Below are positions 27,979-37,433 of a DNA stretch of 64,000 nucleotides, piece after piece. Source of the stretch: Candidatus Paracaedibacteraceae bacterium. Its GTDB lineage: Bacteria; Pseudomonadota; Alphaproteobacteria; Paracaedibacterales; CAIOTO01. The stretch spans positions 115,121 to 179,120 of the forward strand of contig JAUYTZ010000006.1 in the NCBI GenBank assembly GCA_030694965.1. The letters are read 5' to 3'. Within the stretch, counting starts at the first letter, position 1. Every line of letters starts with the position of its first letter. The notes below the pieces were generated by a model. That model did no database searches. It was not told the origin of the DNA and was given only the letters and a program-made list of their open reading frames with translations. A program made the translations under genes and the position numbers.

Positions 27979-28878
27979 TTATGCAATCCCATCACGCATA
28001 ACGTAAGTCGGTGTAACTTGATATGACTCAAAAAGCTCCGTCCACATTTCAGGTGCTACCTCAGCATGCACACCCGACAATGTAAATACGCAATCAATTC
28101 CATATCGATTAGATCCACGAATATCTGTCGCCAAAGAATCTCCAAGCATCAACACGCGCGATAATGGTACGACTTCGCCTCGATTTATATTTGCCAATGC
28201 GTGCGCCTTTTCAAAAAGACTTACATCCGGTTTCCCATGAATATAAACGTCATTTGCGCCCAATGCACAATAAGCCTCAGCAATAGCCCCGGCACAAATA
28301 ACTAATTGCTCACCAATTTGAACTAACTCATCAGCATTCGCACACACAGCCGGCAAATTACGTGCATGCGCTTGGCCCAAACATTCATTATAAATATCCG
28401 TTGTAAAATGCCAGCCGTCTGTTCCTGTAATTAATAAAAAATCTGCATCATCTACCGAATCAACAGATACATAAGGCAATCCTTCAAATACTGTGCGATC
28501 ACGCGCGGGTCCTATATGAAATAATTTCGTTCCAAGTTTTTGATAAAACGCGTTTGAACGATCACGAAGGGCTTCATGGCATTCAAGGCCAGATGTCATC
28601 ACATCATCAAATAGTGTATCATCAATACCCATATCACTTAAACGTGTACGTGTAATACCAGGCAAACGTGGTGCATTCGATAGGATAACAAGCGTTTTCC
28701 CCATCTCTTTAAGCTTTTCATACGCAGCTATTGCTTTAGGAAAAGGAGCAACCCCATTATGGGTAACCCCCCAAACATCGATCAATATTACATCATACTT
28801 ATCTGCAATTGACATTAAAGATTCAATTTCATTTAAAGCAACATTTTGCTTTTTTAATTCCGTGGGCATTCTAAGCAT
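27979..28878 (-). CDS. Class IIA HAD-type phosphatase (TIGR01459-like)
   Basis: A 299-residue haloacid-dehalogenase-fold hydrolase of the NagD-like class IIA group. Motif I is 'VILIDVWGVTHNG', with Asp-x-Trp-Gly-Val in place of the usual DxDGV, a mark of the alphaproteobacterial subfamily. Motif II is 'LVILSNAPR', the motif III Lys is in 'IHGKPDVSLF', and motif IV is 'VLMLGDSLATDIRG'. The substrate is unknown. The call uses ATG 28878, one base from the end of the upstream gene; ATG 28869 has the better ribosome site (AGGA 8 bases before). It probably forms an operon with the GT90 and tyrS genes. Confidence 0.85.
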   Translation of the reverse strand: MLRMPTELKKQNVALNEIESLMSIADKYDVILIDVWGVTHNGVAPFPKAIAAYEKLKEMGKTLVILSNAPRLPGITRTRLSDMGIDDTLFDDVMTSGLECHEALRDRSNAFYQKLGTKLFHIGPARDRTVFEGLPYVSVDSVDDADFLLITGTDGWHFTTDIYNECLGQAHARNLPAVCANADELVQIGEQLVICAGAIAEAYCALGANDVYIHGKPDVSLFEKAHALANINRGEVVPLSRVLMLGDSLATDIRGSNRYGIDCVFTLSGVHAEVAPEMWTELFESYQVTPTYVMRDGIA

Positions 28879-28879
28879 C

Positions 28880-29992
28880 CTAATTTTTAAAATCTAATTT
28901 AGCCGCGTAAGCATTTAACAACTCAACAAGATAACCAAAAACTTTACTCGGAGTTAACTCTTGTTCGACAACAATGTGCGCACGCATTGCCATTGTTTTC
29001 ATGTCCGCATCATGCGCTTGCGCGTACTGCACAATATCATCAATATTTGATAAATCACGTTTCACAGGAACATAATGTACATTCGGTTGAAATAGTTCAT
29101 AAAACCACTGAACGTCCGTTGAATCCTGCTTAATGTTTACACAACCAGATGCCATACGCCATAAATAACCAGGAAATGTCGCCGTTAGCCCATCTAATGT
29201 AATTTGATACTTAAAACCAAGATGATCTTTTATAGATGCAAATGGCACAACATCACCACATTGTTTTTTTACTTTTGCAAGCAATAATGGTTCTGTCGAT
29301 AAAATTTTAGTTAACCGCGCATCATAACGGACAGGGTTTTCTTTTGTTAATTTAGTTAAATTAGCACGGGGAGAATTCAAACGAAATTCTTCAATATCTG
29401 CGGCATCTGTTGTTTTTCCCCGCCAAAATAACTTTGATTTCTTCTTTTCCCAAGGTAAACTTTTTTTACACTTTTTCAAATCTTTATAAATATTTGTCCA
29501 AGATTTTAATGTAAAAGAATCAACGATCAGCAAACGGATCGCGCTCGTGTTTTGTTCCAAATCCTTTGCAAAAACAAACACAGGAACATGGGCAAGCTCT
29601 TTTGGTAAAAGAATATCTTCTGTACGATCCTGCAAAATCACAATAAAATCATTATCTTTTAAATGCTTTTTCGCAGCAAGTTGCTTTATCACATAGTTCA
29701 TCACTTTAAAATAGGTATTTTTTCGCAAGGCATCAGAGTGTATGGAAACATCTACTTTCCCGCTACGAATCGAAAAATAAACAGCAGTTTTTGACTTTAA
29801 GAAAACATATGCTTTTTTTACATCCGCTGGAGGAACAGGCTTAGTCACCTGCATTATTTCTCGATTCACACGTGCCTTTGCCCATTGCGTAATTTCAATT
29901 TTTTTGGGCATAACAAAACTATTCGTATCGTAATGCCAATAAGCATATCCACATAAACAAATAAGCAAAAATAAAACTATCTTTGCCTTCAT
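28880..29992 (-). CDS. Glycosyltransferase family 90 (CAP10/LpsA-like)
   Basis: 370 residues with one N-terminal transmembrane helix ('KIVLFLLICLCGYAYW'). Family marks of the CAP10/GT90 domain are in order: 'KLFWRGKTT', 'FKYQITLDGLTATFPGYLW', 'MASGCVNIKQ', and 'ELFQPNVHYVPVKRDLSNI'. Members add xylose or glucose to surface polysaccharide, LPS or protein; bacterial ones include LpsA of Rhizobium and Pasteurella. The start overlaps the tyrS stop as ATGA, so the two are coupled. The likely role is envelope sugar modification, with the donor sugar unknown. Confidence 0.8.
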   Translation of the reverse strand: MKAKIVLFLLICLCGYAYWHYDTNSFVMPKKIEITQWAKARVNREIMQVTKPVPPADVKKAYVFLKSKTAVYFSIRSGKVDVSIHSDALRKNTYFKVMNYVIKQLAAKKHLKDNDFIVILQDRTEDILLPKELAHVPVFVFAKDLEQNTSAIRLLIVDSFTLKSWTNIYKDLKKCKKSLPWEKKKSKLFWRGKTTDAADIEEFRLNSPRANLTKLTKENPVRYDARLTKILSTEPLLLAKVKKQCGDVVPFASIKDHLGFKYQITLDGLTATFPGYLWRMASGCVNIKQDSTDVQWFYELFQPNVHYVPVKRDLSNIDDIVQYAQAHDADMKTMAMRAHIVVEQELTPSKVFGYLVELLNAYAAKLDFKN

Positions 29993-31233
29993 ACTACCAT
30001 CTCCAATACAAGATGCTTCTTCTTGCCCGATGAAATCTTCACCCGCCCTATTTCATTAAAATCCGATGCGCCTAAAACAGCTTTCACATCATTAATTGCA
30101 CAATCGTTCACACGAACAGCTCCACCTTGAATTAAGCGTTTTGCCTCACCTTTGCTCGCTGTTAAGCCAAAACGCACAAAAAGCTCATCAATTCCAATCG
30201 GCAAGTCAGCAAGCGCTATCACTTCTGCAGTTAAACTTGATATATCGCCACGTGCGGCTTCAAATAATTGTTTTGTTTGCTCATGAATAGCTGCCAAATG
30301 ATCAAAACCATGCGCTAATATTGTTGCTTCATCGGCTAAAATCTTTTTCGCCTCATTAAGCTCAGCATCTTTTAACACTTCAAGTTTTTGAATTTCAGAG
30401 ATTGGCAATTCAGTAAAAATACGTAAAAAGCGCCCCACATCCGCATCATTGGTATTACGCCAATATTGCCAAAAATCGTATGGGCTTAGCATATCTGAGT
30501 TAAGCCAGACAGCGCCACCTTCAGTTTTGCCCATCTTAGCACCGCTTGACGTCGTCAAAAGGGGTGCTGTTAGCCCATAAACCGTTTTGCCATGAATACG
30601 ACGCGTTAGCTCAACACCATTAATAATGTTACCCCACTGATCAGATCCTGCCATTTGAAGTAAACAATTTGATGTTTGATTCAAATGCATAAAATCAAAT
30701 GCCTGCATAATCATGTAGTTAAATTCAAGCAAATTTAAAGGTTGCTCACGCTCTAAACGTGTACGGACACTATCTAACGTCAACATACGATTCACTGAGA
30801 AATGAGTGCCAAAATCACGCAAGAATTCAATATAATTAAGCTTTGATAACCAATCATTATTGTTCACAACAGTTGCTTTTGAATCACCAAAATCAATATA
30901 ACGGCTAAAAACTTTACCTAAGCTTTTAATGTTTTGATTAACAGTTTCAACAGTCAATAATGGGCGTTGTGTGTCTTTGCCTGTAGGATCACCAATTAAA
31001 CTTGTCGCCCCACCCATCAATACAATAGGATTATGACCGCATTTTTGAAGCAAACGAAGCCACATAATCGGCATCAAGTGCCCCACATGAAGACTTGGAC
31101 CTGTTGGGTCAAATCCTGTATAGGCCGTTAATGCACCACCAGACAACGCCGCATCAAGTCCATCAAGATCTGTGCATTGGTGGATAAACCCACGTTCTTT
31201 TGACTCATTTAGGAAATCTGATTTAAATGACAT
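29989..31233 (-). CDS. tyrS: Tyrosyl-tRNA synthetase
   Basis: A class I synthetase of 414 residues, TyrRS of the bacterial type. The HIGH-like motif is 'PSLHVGHLMPI', the tyrosine-binding region is 'NYMIMQAFDF', 'GSDQWGNI' is intact, and the KMSKS loop reads 'KMGKTEGG'. The C-terminal S4 RNA-binding domain is present ('LIQGGAVRVNDCAI'). The stop overlaps the GT90 start (ATGA), so this housekeeping gene heads a three-gene transcript with the glycosyltransferase and the HAD phosphatase. Confidence 0.96.
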   Translation of the reverse strand: MSFKSDFLNESKERGFIHQCTDLDGLDAALSGGALTAYTGFDPTGPSLHVGHLMPIMWLRLLQKCGHNPIVLMGGATSLIGDPTGKDTQRPLLTVETVNQNIKSLGKVFSRYIDFGDSKATVVNNNDWLSKLNYIEFLRDFGTHFSVNRMLTLDSVRTRLEREQPLNLLEFNYMIMQAFDFMHLNQTSNCLLQMAGSDQWGNIINGVELTRRIHGKTVYGLTAPLLTTSSGAKMGKTEGGAVWLNSDMLSPYDFWQYWRNTNDADVGRFLRIFTELPISEIQKLEVLKDAELNEAKKILADEATILAHGFDHLAAIHEQTKQLFEAARGDISSLTAEVIALADLPIGIDELFVRFGLTASKGEAKRLIQGGAVRVNDCAINDVKAVLGASDFNEIGRVKISSGKKKHLVLEMVV

Positions 31234-31327
31234 ATAATACGCCTTCGTCTATTATTTATTATTGCGGTAAAACACCTAGATTATACCTGATTACAACGAT
31301 TATTTTAGGAAACTTAAGTATAATCAA

Positions 31328-31846
31328 TTAATTTTCGGATTCGTATTTTTTAATACGCTTAACCTTATTTATATACATTTGGCGTTTTAAAGTCGATAAA
31401 TAATCGATATATAACTTACCATCCAAATGATCCATTTCATGTTGAATGCAAGTCGCTAAAAAGCCATCTGTCTCAATATGCTGCAAAACACCATTTTCGT
31501 CCAAATAATGCATTTTAATTGCGGCTGGACGGGAAATTTCTGCACGTTGTTCAGGAACAGAAAGGCACCCTTCGTTGCATACACTAAGTTCTTTGGATCT
31601 CCACGTAACTTCAGGGTTCACCATTTTATAAACACAAGATTCGTTTTCGCGCTCAGAAACATCCATCACAACAACACGCAAGTCAATACCAACTTGAGGG
31701 GCAGCAAGGCCAGCACCATCTTCAACATACATTGTTTCAAGCATATCATCAAAAAGAATGCTGAGCTTCTCATCAAAAACAGAAACAGGCTTCGCTTTAA
31801 TGCGAAGCCTCGAATCAGGAACAGTTAACACAGTTAGTAAAGTCAT
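31328..31846 (-). CDS. def: Peptide deformylase
   Basis: Removes the N-formyl group from new proteins, using a metal held by one Cys and two His. All three motifs are intact: 'GAGLAAPQVG', 'EGCLSVP' and 'QHEMDHLDGKL'. The start is ATG 31846, five bases after the ftsZ stop. The longer frame to 31915 would add 23 residues that overlap ftsZ and match nothing. The pairing of def with ftsZ is unusual; def is more often beside fmt. Confidence 0.94.
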   Translation of the reverse strand: MTLLTVLTVPDSRLRIKAKPVSVFDEKLSILFDDMLETMYVEDGAGLAAPQVGIDLRVVVMDVSERENESCVYKMVNPEVTWRSKELSVCNEGCLSVPEQRAEISRPAAIKMHYLDENGVLQHIETDGFLATCIQHEMDHLDGKLYIDYLSTLKRQMYINKVKRIKKYESEN

Positions 31847-31850
31847 TTTA

Positions 31851-33383
31851 CTAGTTATTACCTCTACGCAAAAAAGCCGGAATATCAAGCACGCTGGAGC
31901 TATCATCTTCAGCACGGTTTGGCACGTTTTTTATAACTTGTTCCGTTACTGGCTGCGGCTGAGCACGATTACGACTGACGCCTGTAAAACGCTCAAATAA
32001 AGACGGTGAGCGACGCGCAGCTTTTTGGTCAATAAGCGGCTCTCTTTGCTCAGAAGAAAGATCATTCCCCACAAATGGCTCCATATTTGAATCAGAATTG
32101 AAATCCACAGAACGCTCAATCTCACTTGACGTTGATTGCGTATGTGAGCTTACATTTAAATCATCAGAAGCTTGGCTGTTATCAACAAAAGCTGAAGGTG
32201 ATGTTGGTGCTGGCTCAGAAAATTCACTCATATTGGAATCAGTATACAAGTTGGCAGATTGACCTGCAATCGATGAATACGTATGATTTATACCAGCCAT
32301 AGCTGGTGCCTGCACACTTGTTGAACGCATCGAAGATGAAGAAGCGGACTCATATGCAGACGAAGGTAAAGTTGCAGTAGTCGCTGTCGCTCTCCAAGCG
32401 GCCGTTCCTTGCTGTCCAATACCAGTGGCAACAACAGATACACGAATACGACCATTAAGTTTCTCATCAAATGTAGAACCAAAAATGATATTAGCCTCAG
32501 ATTCAACGTCTTCACGAATACGGTTAGCAGCCTCATCAACTTCATACAAAGTCATGTCATAACCACCCGTGATGTTAATCAAAACGCCTTTAGCACCTTT
32601 TACAGAAACATCATCAAGCAGAGGATTAGAAATAGCCGCTTCAGCAGCATCAAGCGCACGACGCTCGCCTTCAGCCTCGCCCGTTCCCATCATTGCTTTA
32701 CCCATTTCAGCCATAACTGAGCGAACGTCTGCAAAGTCAAGGTTTATCAAACCAGGCATAATCATCAAATCAGTTACTCCGCGCACGCCTGAATACAAAA
32801 CATCATCAGCCATCTTAAAGGCATCAGCAAATGTTGTGCGTTCATTCGCAAGGCGAAATAGGTTTTGATTTGGAATAATGATAAGAGTATCTACATACTG
32901 ATGCAGCTCTTCAATGCCTTTTTCAGCTGAACGCATACGGTGCGTACCTTCAAAATTAAATGGCTTTGTAACAACACCTACTGTTAAAATGCCACTTTCA
33001 CGTGCAGCGCGTGCGATAACAGGAGCTGCTCCAGTTCCCGTGCCACCACCCATACCGGCAGTAATAAAGACCATATTACTACCTTGGATCAACGAAATAA
33101 TTTCATCCAATGACTCTTCTGCTGAAGCACGACCAACATCAGGCTTTGAACCTGCACCAAGTCCTTGCGTGATATTCAAACCAAGTTGTAAACGCCTATG
33201 CGGTTCGACCAAAGACTGGTCAACCGCTTGAGCATCGGTATTTGCTATAATAAAATCCACACCTTCTAGTTTTGCGCGAATCATATTATTAACAGCATTT
33301 CCACCTGCACCACCAACCCCTATAACGGATATACGTGGGCGTAAATCTGATTCGACTATTGGTTCGACAACTGCTTTTGTCAT
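31851..33383 (-). CDS. ftsZ: Cell division protein FtsZ
   Basis: A tubulin-like GTPase that forms the division ring. The N-terminus has '[18 protein letters not shown]', the GTP signature is '[16 protein letters not shown]', and the T7 loop '[11 protein letters not shown]' is kept. Residues ~330-495 form a long Ser/Pro/Gln-rich linker, as in alphaproteobacteria, and the C-terminal peptide '[12 protein letters not shown]' for FtsA binding is complete. At 510 residues it is full length. ftsQ and ftsA do not precede it. The upstream gap is 347 bases and AT-rich. Confidence 0.97.
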   Translation of the reverse strand: MTKAVVEPIVESDLRPRISVIGVGGAGGNAVNNMIRAKLEGVDFIIANTDAQAVDQSLVEPHRRLQLGLNITQGLGAGSKPDVGRASAEESLDEIISLIQGSNMVFITAGMGGGTGTGAAPVIARAARESGILTVGVVTKPFNFEGTHRMRSAEKGIEELHQYVDTLIIIPNQNLFRLANERTTFADAFKMADDVLYSGVRGVTDLMIMPGLINLDFADVRSVMAEMGKAMMGTGEAEGERRALDAAEAAISNPLLDDVSVKGAKGVLINITGGYDMTLYEVDEAANRIREDVESEANIIFGSTFDEKLNGRIRVSVVATGIGQQGTAAWRATATTATLPSSAYESASSSSMRSTSVQAPAMAGINHTYSSIAGQSANLYTDSNMSEFSEPAPTSPSAFVDNSQASDDLNVSSHTQSTSSEIERSVDFNSDSNMEPFVGNDLSSEQREPLIDQKAARRSPSLFERFTGVSRNRAQPQPVTEQVIKNVPNRAEDDSSSVLDIPAFLRRGNN

Positions 33384-33730
33384 TATTTTGTATCCATTCT
33401 TTAAAAAATCAAAAAGGGTTATTTTGTATTATAATTTCAAGTTTATTAACGTTATTTATAAGTTTTATTAATTTACCTACAATTTTAGACTCATTAAAAT
33501 TAATCAATCAAGTCTTTTATACATATTTTTTCTATCACCCTCCCCTCACAAACACTGACCTTTTCAGGCAAATACTTTATTAAGAAAGCAAGTCTTGAAA
33601 ATCAATAAATTGGTTTAGAGCGGGTATATCATATCTTTATCTATTCTAGTTGCAAAAAGGCAACTAACCAACAAAATAATTAACCTTTTGTTAACTTTCA
33701 CGCATAATTTTCATGTTTTCTATTAAATGA
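33384..33730. other. Intergenic gap upstream of ftsZ
   Basis: 347 very AT-rich bases, presumably holding the ftsZ promoter. A short perfect hairpin (AGTTGC, 6-base loop, GCAACT) is at 33648-33665. Nothing else is seen. Confidence 0.4.
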
Positions 33731-34363
33731 TCAAAAATCACGCCAACGATACGCGTGCTGAATAAGCAAAATCGTCAAACCACAAGATAAGATCATTAAC
33801 CCAAAAAGTGAAAGCCACATAGAGTCCTCTTCACTACTACTAACTAGATATAAAAAACCAGGTATCCAAAATGGAATAAATATTAGCAGATTTGTCATCT
33901 TCTTTTCTAAACACGATGTCAGACAAAATGTCAACTGCAACCCTGTCAAACCAAGCAAAAGCTGCAAATGATTAAGCACTAACCCGAAAAGAATATTCAT
34001 ATCAATCCCCATGATTAAAATTCCAATCACCCACCCAACAATAAGCGGCAAAGAAAAGCAAATTAACGTGGTTAAAAACCGAGCAATCGCATATTCATAA
34101 ATGGAGAAACGCTCACTTATTAAATAAGAAAATGTGCCATCTAAAAAGTCATCATCCAAGCTTTGCATAAACGTCACACTTTGAATAAGTCCCCATAATG
34201 CAAAAAACGCAACAATACCTGATGTTGGCAAAGGCCATTCAACATGAACAAGACACAGCAAAAAGATCCCTAAAAAAAACAAAAAGAATGATGACCAAAT
34301 GTTTTTTTTCTCAGATGAAAGTAAATAAAAATGAACAAAACATATTGATTTAATAAAAATCAT
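33731..34363 (-). CDS. ccmB: CcmB-like heme exporter permease subunit (divergent)
   Basis: 210 residues with six hydrophobic segments. The stretch 'DDDFLDGTFSYLISER' followed by 'YAIARFLTTLICFSLPLIVG' and 'GILIMGIDMN' matches the CcmB pattern 'DDLQDGSLEQLMLLPLP...AKVMAHW...GLPLL...LLGMD', and the length is that of CcmB (about 220). CcmB works with the ATPase CcmA and with CcmC in cytochrome c maturation. None of these is nearby. The Asp-rich cytoplasmic loop and segment order are kept although overall identity looks low. If not CcmB, it is another ABC-2-like permease. Confidence 0.65.
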   Translation of the reverse strand: MIFIKSICFVHFYLLSSEKKNIWSSFFLFFLGIFLLCLVHVEWPLPTSGIVAFFALWGLIQSVTFMQSLDDDFLDGTFSYLISERFSIYEYAIARFLTTLICFSLPLIVGWVIGILIMGIDMNILFGLVLNHLQLLLGLTGLQLTFCLTSCLEKKMTNLLIFIPFWIPGFLYLVSSSEEDSMWLSLFGLMILSCGLTILLIQHAYRWRDF

Positions 34364-34615
34364 ATAAAAACCATCTAATAGAAAATAATAAAATTACATA
34401 CGGACGCAAAAAAATCACATTCACATTATAACTTATTTTCTGAAAAAATCTTAATATAAGGTTAATAAAAAATGAATTTATTTTGAAAATTATACTTTTT
34501 TAAAAAAGAAGGAAAATAGTTAAAATTTTTTATAAAATTTATCATAAAACCATTGCAATAAGGAAAAATATGTTTCAAAGTTTATTAGTATTTTAAATAA
34601 AATAGGACTTTTCGT

Positions 34616-37348
34616 ATGAACAATCTCGATAACTTCAAAAAACTCATTCTCGCAACTCTTAGCTCGTCCGCTGTCATTTGTACGCTAAATTCAACTGAAG
34701 TAACCGCTATGGATTCAGGCACGCAAAACAATAGCGAATGGAGCCCACCACCAATAAACACACAACAAAATACACAGCAATATCTTGGGGCACCTCAAAA
34801 CGCATCAACTGAAAATGACTCTAATGGATCTGACGATAATACGAACAATGACGAAGACTCTTCTGAATATTCAGGCCAGCACTCACAATCATTCCCATAT
34901 TCATATTCTTCATATTCTTCATATTCTTCATATTCACAATCATCCTCAGGGGGGGCATCTTCCAGTGGTTCAAGCTCTAGCGGCAACTCAAGTAGCTCAT
35001 CCTCAGGCGGATCATCCTCAAGTTCTGGCGATAGCTCAAGCAGCTCATCATCAGGCGGTTCATCTTCAAGTGGCAATACGACAACGCCTATCGTCCTTAA
35101 TTCACAACAACCGACAACCATTTCAGGCGGCAACACTGCTGTGTTTACGGGAACAAGCGAGTCAACTCAGCCTATCAGTGTCACCGGCTCAAATATCAAT
35201 TTAAACAACGGGGCAGACCTTGGTTCTGGAAATCTCAATTTAGCTGGGAATGTGTCAATAGCTCTAGGCAGCGGAAGCAGCGCCATCACTCTCAGAAACT
35301 CAGTCGTCCTTGGCTCAGGTTCAGCCGTTACTGCCTCCATACCAACAGGTGGAACAGCAACTTTTAGTGAATCAATTTCACTACCGACAAACGGCTCTCC
35401 AGCAACCTTTAGCGTTTCTGCACCATCAGGCGCCGTAGCAAACTTTACAGCGCCAATTGTAGGCGGTTCCTCTTCTGCCATAAATTTAAACGGCGGCGGT
35501 AGTTTTTCCTTTTCAGCCGATAGCCCAGATTGCAGGACTCCATTAACGGCTACAAGATCACAAGTCGTTATGAATGCAAACTTTTCAAATGCTCCCGTAT
35601 CTATAGCATCTGGATCAAAGCTTTCAGGTAATGCAGCAACTGGGGCCTTAACACAAACAGATTCAAGCATTAAGCCAGGCAACTCAATTGGCACAATCAA
35701 CGTCGCAAATCAGTACAATGTGTCAGGCGTAAATGCCTATTTTGTTGAAATCAATGGCGCAGGACAATCAAACGTAATTAATGTCACCGCTGGTTCACCA
35801 GGCACTGGTACAGCAACCTTAGCTGGAGACTACACCGTTTATGTGTTAATGGATGCGAATCAATATACATATAATTCTAATGGATCTATAGCGACAACGA
35901 CGCCTACTTCATATCCAGCTCAAACGACAAATTATAAAATCTTGCGCACAGCAGGTGGTATCACTGGAAATATCACACGTGTTGTGTGGATTAATAAGCA
36001 ACCAATTGATTCTGAGACACCACTGCCAATTACGTTTAAAGCAGGCAAATCCCAAGACGGAAAAGATATTATTCTAAAATCAATTGTCACAAGTGAATTC
36101 TCATTAACAGCAGATCAGACTGAAGATCAGATAACTAACCTTATTGGTAGCGATCTCATAAGTGGTGAATCAAGTACTTCAGAGGCTCTTGCAACAGCAA
36201 TCACCAGCCAAACTGCGCTAAGTTCAGCTGCCGCAGATGCTGTCGAATCCATTAATGTTGGTGAATATAATAATGGCGTACAACAAACAGCAGCTTCTAT
36301 CATGGCAGACGAAAGCGGAACAACCGTAATAAACGCAGTGTTTAACACCAACAATTCAAGCATATCTGAAGATGTAGCAGGATTGGGTAACTTCCGATTT
36401 ACGCCAGTAAAAACATCTGAAACAGGCAGTAAAAATCCAATCGAATCAATTCTTACAGCTATTTCTAAAAATGGCCCCGTTAGTATTCGAAAGAACGAAA
36501 CACGCTTATGGATTACACCATATGTAAACCGTAGCCGCACAAGCCGTACGAATTCAGATAACGGTAACCAAGGTTGGTCAGGCGGATCACTCATGGGTGT
36601 TGAAAAACGCGATCGCAAGAATACATGGACATTTGGTGCAATGACAGGTGTTATGGCGTCACGCTCACATGCACTTGGGGCGCCAGATACATTCTCAAAA
36701 ACAAAAGGTGCTTTATTTGGTGCCTACAACTGGCTTAGATATGGAAATGGTTTTGGTCATGAAATGCTAGTATCACGCACCTACACGTTTGTTGATTCAC
36801 AACGATCAGGTGCAACATCAGTTCCAAACCAACCTTTCTATGCGCTTGCTTCATACAAGACGACAACAGATCTCGCTAATGCACAGTTAAACTATATCTT
36901 TGATGTACAAAAAGATGTATTTACGTGCCGTTTTAACAGTGGTTATACCTACACAAATACAAACCAAGGGCAAATTAACGAAAGAAATGCTGGTGCGAAT
37001 AACAACCTAACACGAGCAAGCTCTAGCAACACATCTGAATTCTACAACGGTATAGGTCTTCGTTATATTACGAACTACGATAAAACGACGATTCGCACAA
37101 CCTTTGTTTATGAATATGGCTATGCGCTTTCAAGCAAAGGTAAAGCAGCTATTACTTCAACTCAATCCGCTTCGGCAACGCCATTTACTGCGCCAATTGG
37201 GCCAAGACAAAACAAACACTATTTGCAGCTCAACACAGCTTATCTAAATCGTAATAATGGAATGAAATTTATTCTTGGATATTCAGGGTCGTTCTACAAA
37301 AACGTGAGAAGTCACACGCTTATGTTAAAGGCTGAATATCGTTTCTAA
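34616..37348 (+). CDS. Autotransporter with Ser/Gly-rich passenger and C-terminal barrel
   Basis: 910 residues. A signal peptide ends near 'EVTAMDSG'. Residues ~95-150 are almost pure Ser/Gly with 'SYS' repeats. Residues ~155-350 are beta-helix-like ('NLNNGADLGSGNLNLAGNV', 'TATFSESISLPTNG'). The C-terminal ~290 residues are an autotransporter barrel, beginning near 'ETRLWITPYVNRSRTSRT' and 'GWSGGSLMGVEKR' and ending 'TLMLKAEYRF', with the final Phe needed by BAM. This type V protein probably displays or releases its passenger at the surface. The passenger function is unknown. It is followed by a hairpin terminator. Confidence 0.85.
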   Translation: MNNLDNFKKLILATLSSSAVICTLNSTEVTAMDSGTQNNSEWSPPPINTQQNTQQYLGAPQNASTENDSNGSDDNTNNDEDSSEYSGQHSQSFPYSYSSYSSYSSYSQSSSGGASSSGSSSSGNSSSSSSGGSSSSSGDSSSSSSSGGSSSSGNTTTPIVLNSQQPTTISGGNTAVFTGTSESTQPISVTGSNINLNNGADLGSGNLNLAGNVSIALGSGSSAITLRNSVVLGSGSAVTASIPTGGTATFSESISLPTNGSPATFSVSAPSGAVANFTAPIVGGSSSAINLNGGGSFSFSADSPDCRTPLTATRSQVVMNANFSNAPVSIASGSKLSGNAATGALTQTDSSIKPGNSIGTINVANQYNVSGVNAYFVEINGAGQSNVINVTAGSPGTGTATLAGDYTVYVLMDANQYTYNSNGSIATTTPTSYPAQTTNYKILRTAGGITGNITRVVWINKQPIDSETPLPITFKAGKSQDGKDIILKSIVTSEFSLTADQTEDQITNLIGSDLISGESSTSEALATAITSQTALSSAAADAVESINVGEYNNGVQQTAASIMADESGTTVINAVFNTNNSSISEDVAGLGNFRFTPVKTSETGSKNPIESILTAISKNGPVSIRKNETRLWITPYVNRSRTSRTNSDNGNQGWSGGSLMGVEKRDRKNTWTFGAMTGVMASRSHALGAPDTFSKTKGALFGAYNWLRYGNGFGHEMLVSRTYTFVDSQRSGATSVPNQPFYALASYKTTTDLANAQLNYIFDVQKDVFTCRFNSGYTYTNTNQGQINERNAGANNNLTRASSSNTSEFYNGIGLRYITNYDKTTIRTTFVYEYGYALSSKGKAAITSTQSASATPFTAPIGPRQNKHYLQLNTAYLNRNNGMKFILGYSGSFYKNVRSHTLMLKAEYRF
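34901..34936 (+). repeat. 9-base in-frame tandem repeat (TCATATTCT x4)
   Basis: Four units of TCATATTCT, the last differing by one base, encode Ser-Tyr-Ser inside the autotransporter passenger. The unit is a multiple of three, so slippage would change length without breaking the frame. Confidence 0.8.
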
Positions 37349-37366
37349 GCTGAGGCGAAAAAAAAA

Positions 37367-37392
37367 AGAAACGCTCTCGGGCGTTTTTTTTA
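37367..37392 (+). terminator. Rho-independent terminator after the autotransporter
   Basis: AAACGC, a 6-base loop, GCGTTT and a T-run, 19 bases after the stop codon. Confidence 0.8.
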
Positions 37393-37433
37393 TACCTAAA
37401 CCCGAATTATAAATATTTTTAAAAGGATTTAAA

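Noticed and set aside
31847..31915. N-terminal extension of peptide deformylase into ftsZ
   Set aside because: The extra 23 residues match no deformylase; ATG 31846 directly precedes the conserved start.
34795..35136. Minus-strand ORF opposite the Ser-rich stretch
   Set aside because: Glu/Leu/Pro-rich translation is simply the complement of Ser/Gly codons; there is no start signal.
35167..36618. Two minus-strand ORFs (177 and 163 codons) opposite the autotransporter passenger
   Set aside because: They are shadow frames of a long, codon-biased gene with a clear signal peptide and barrel on the plus strand.
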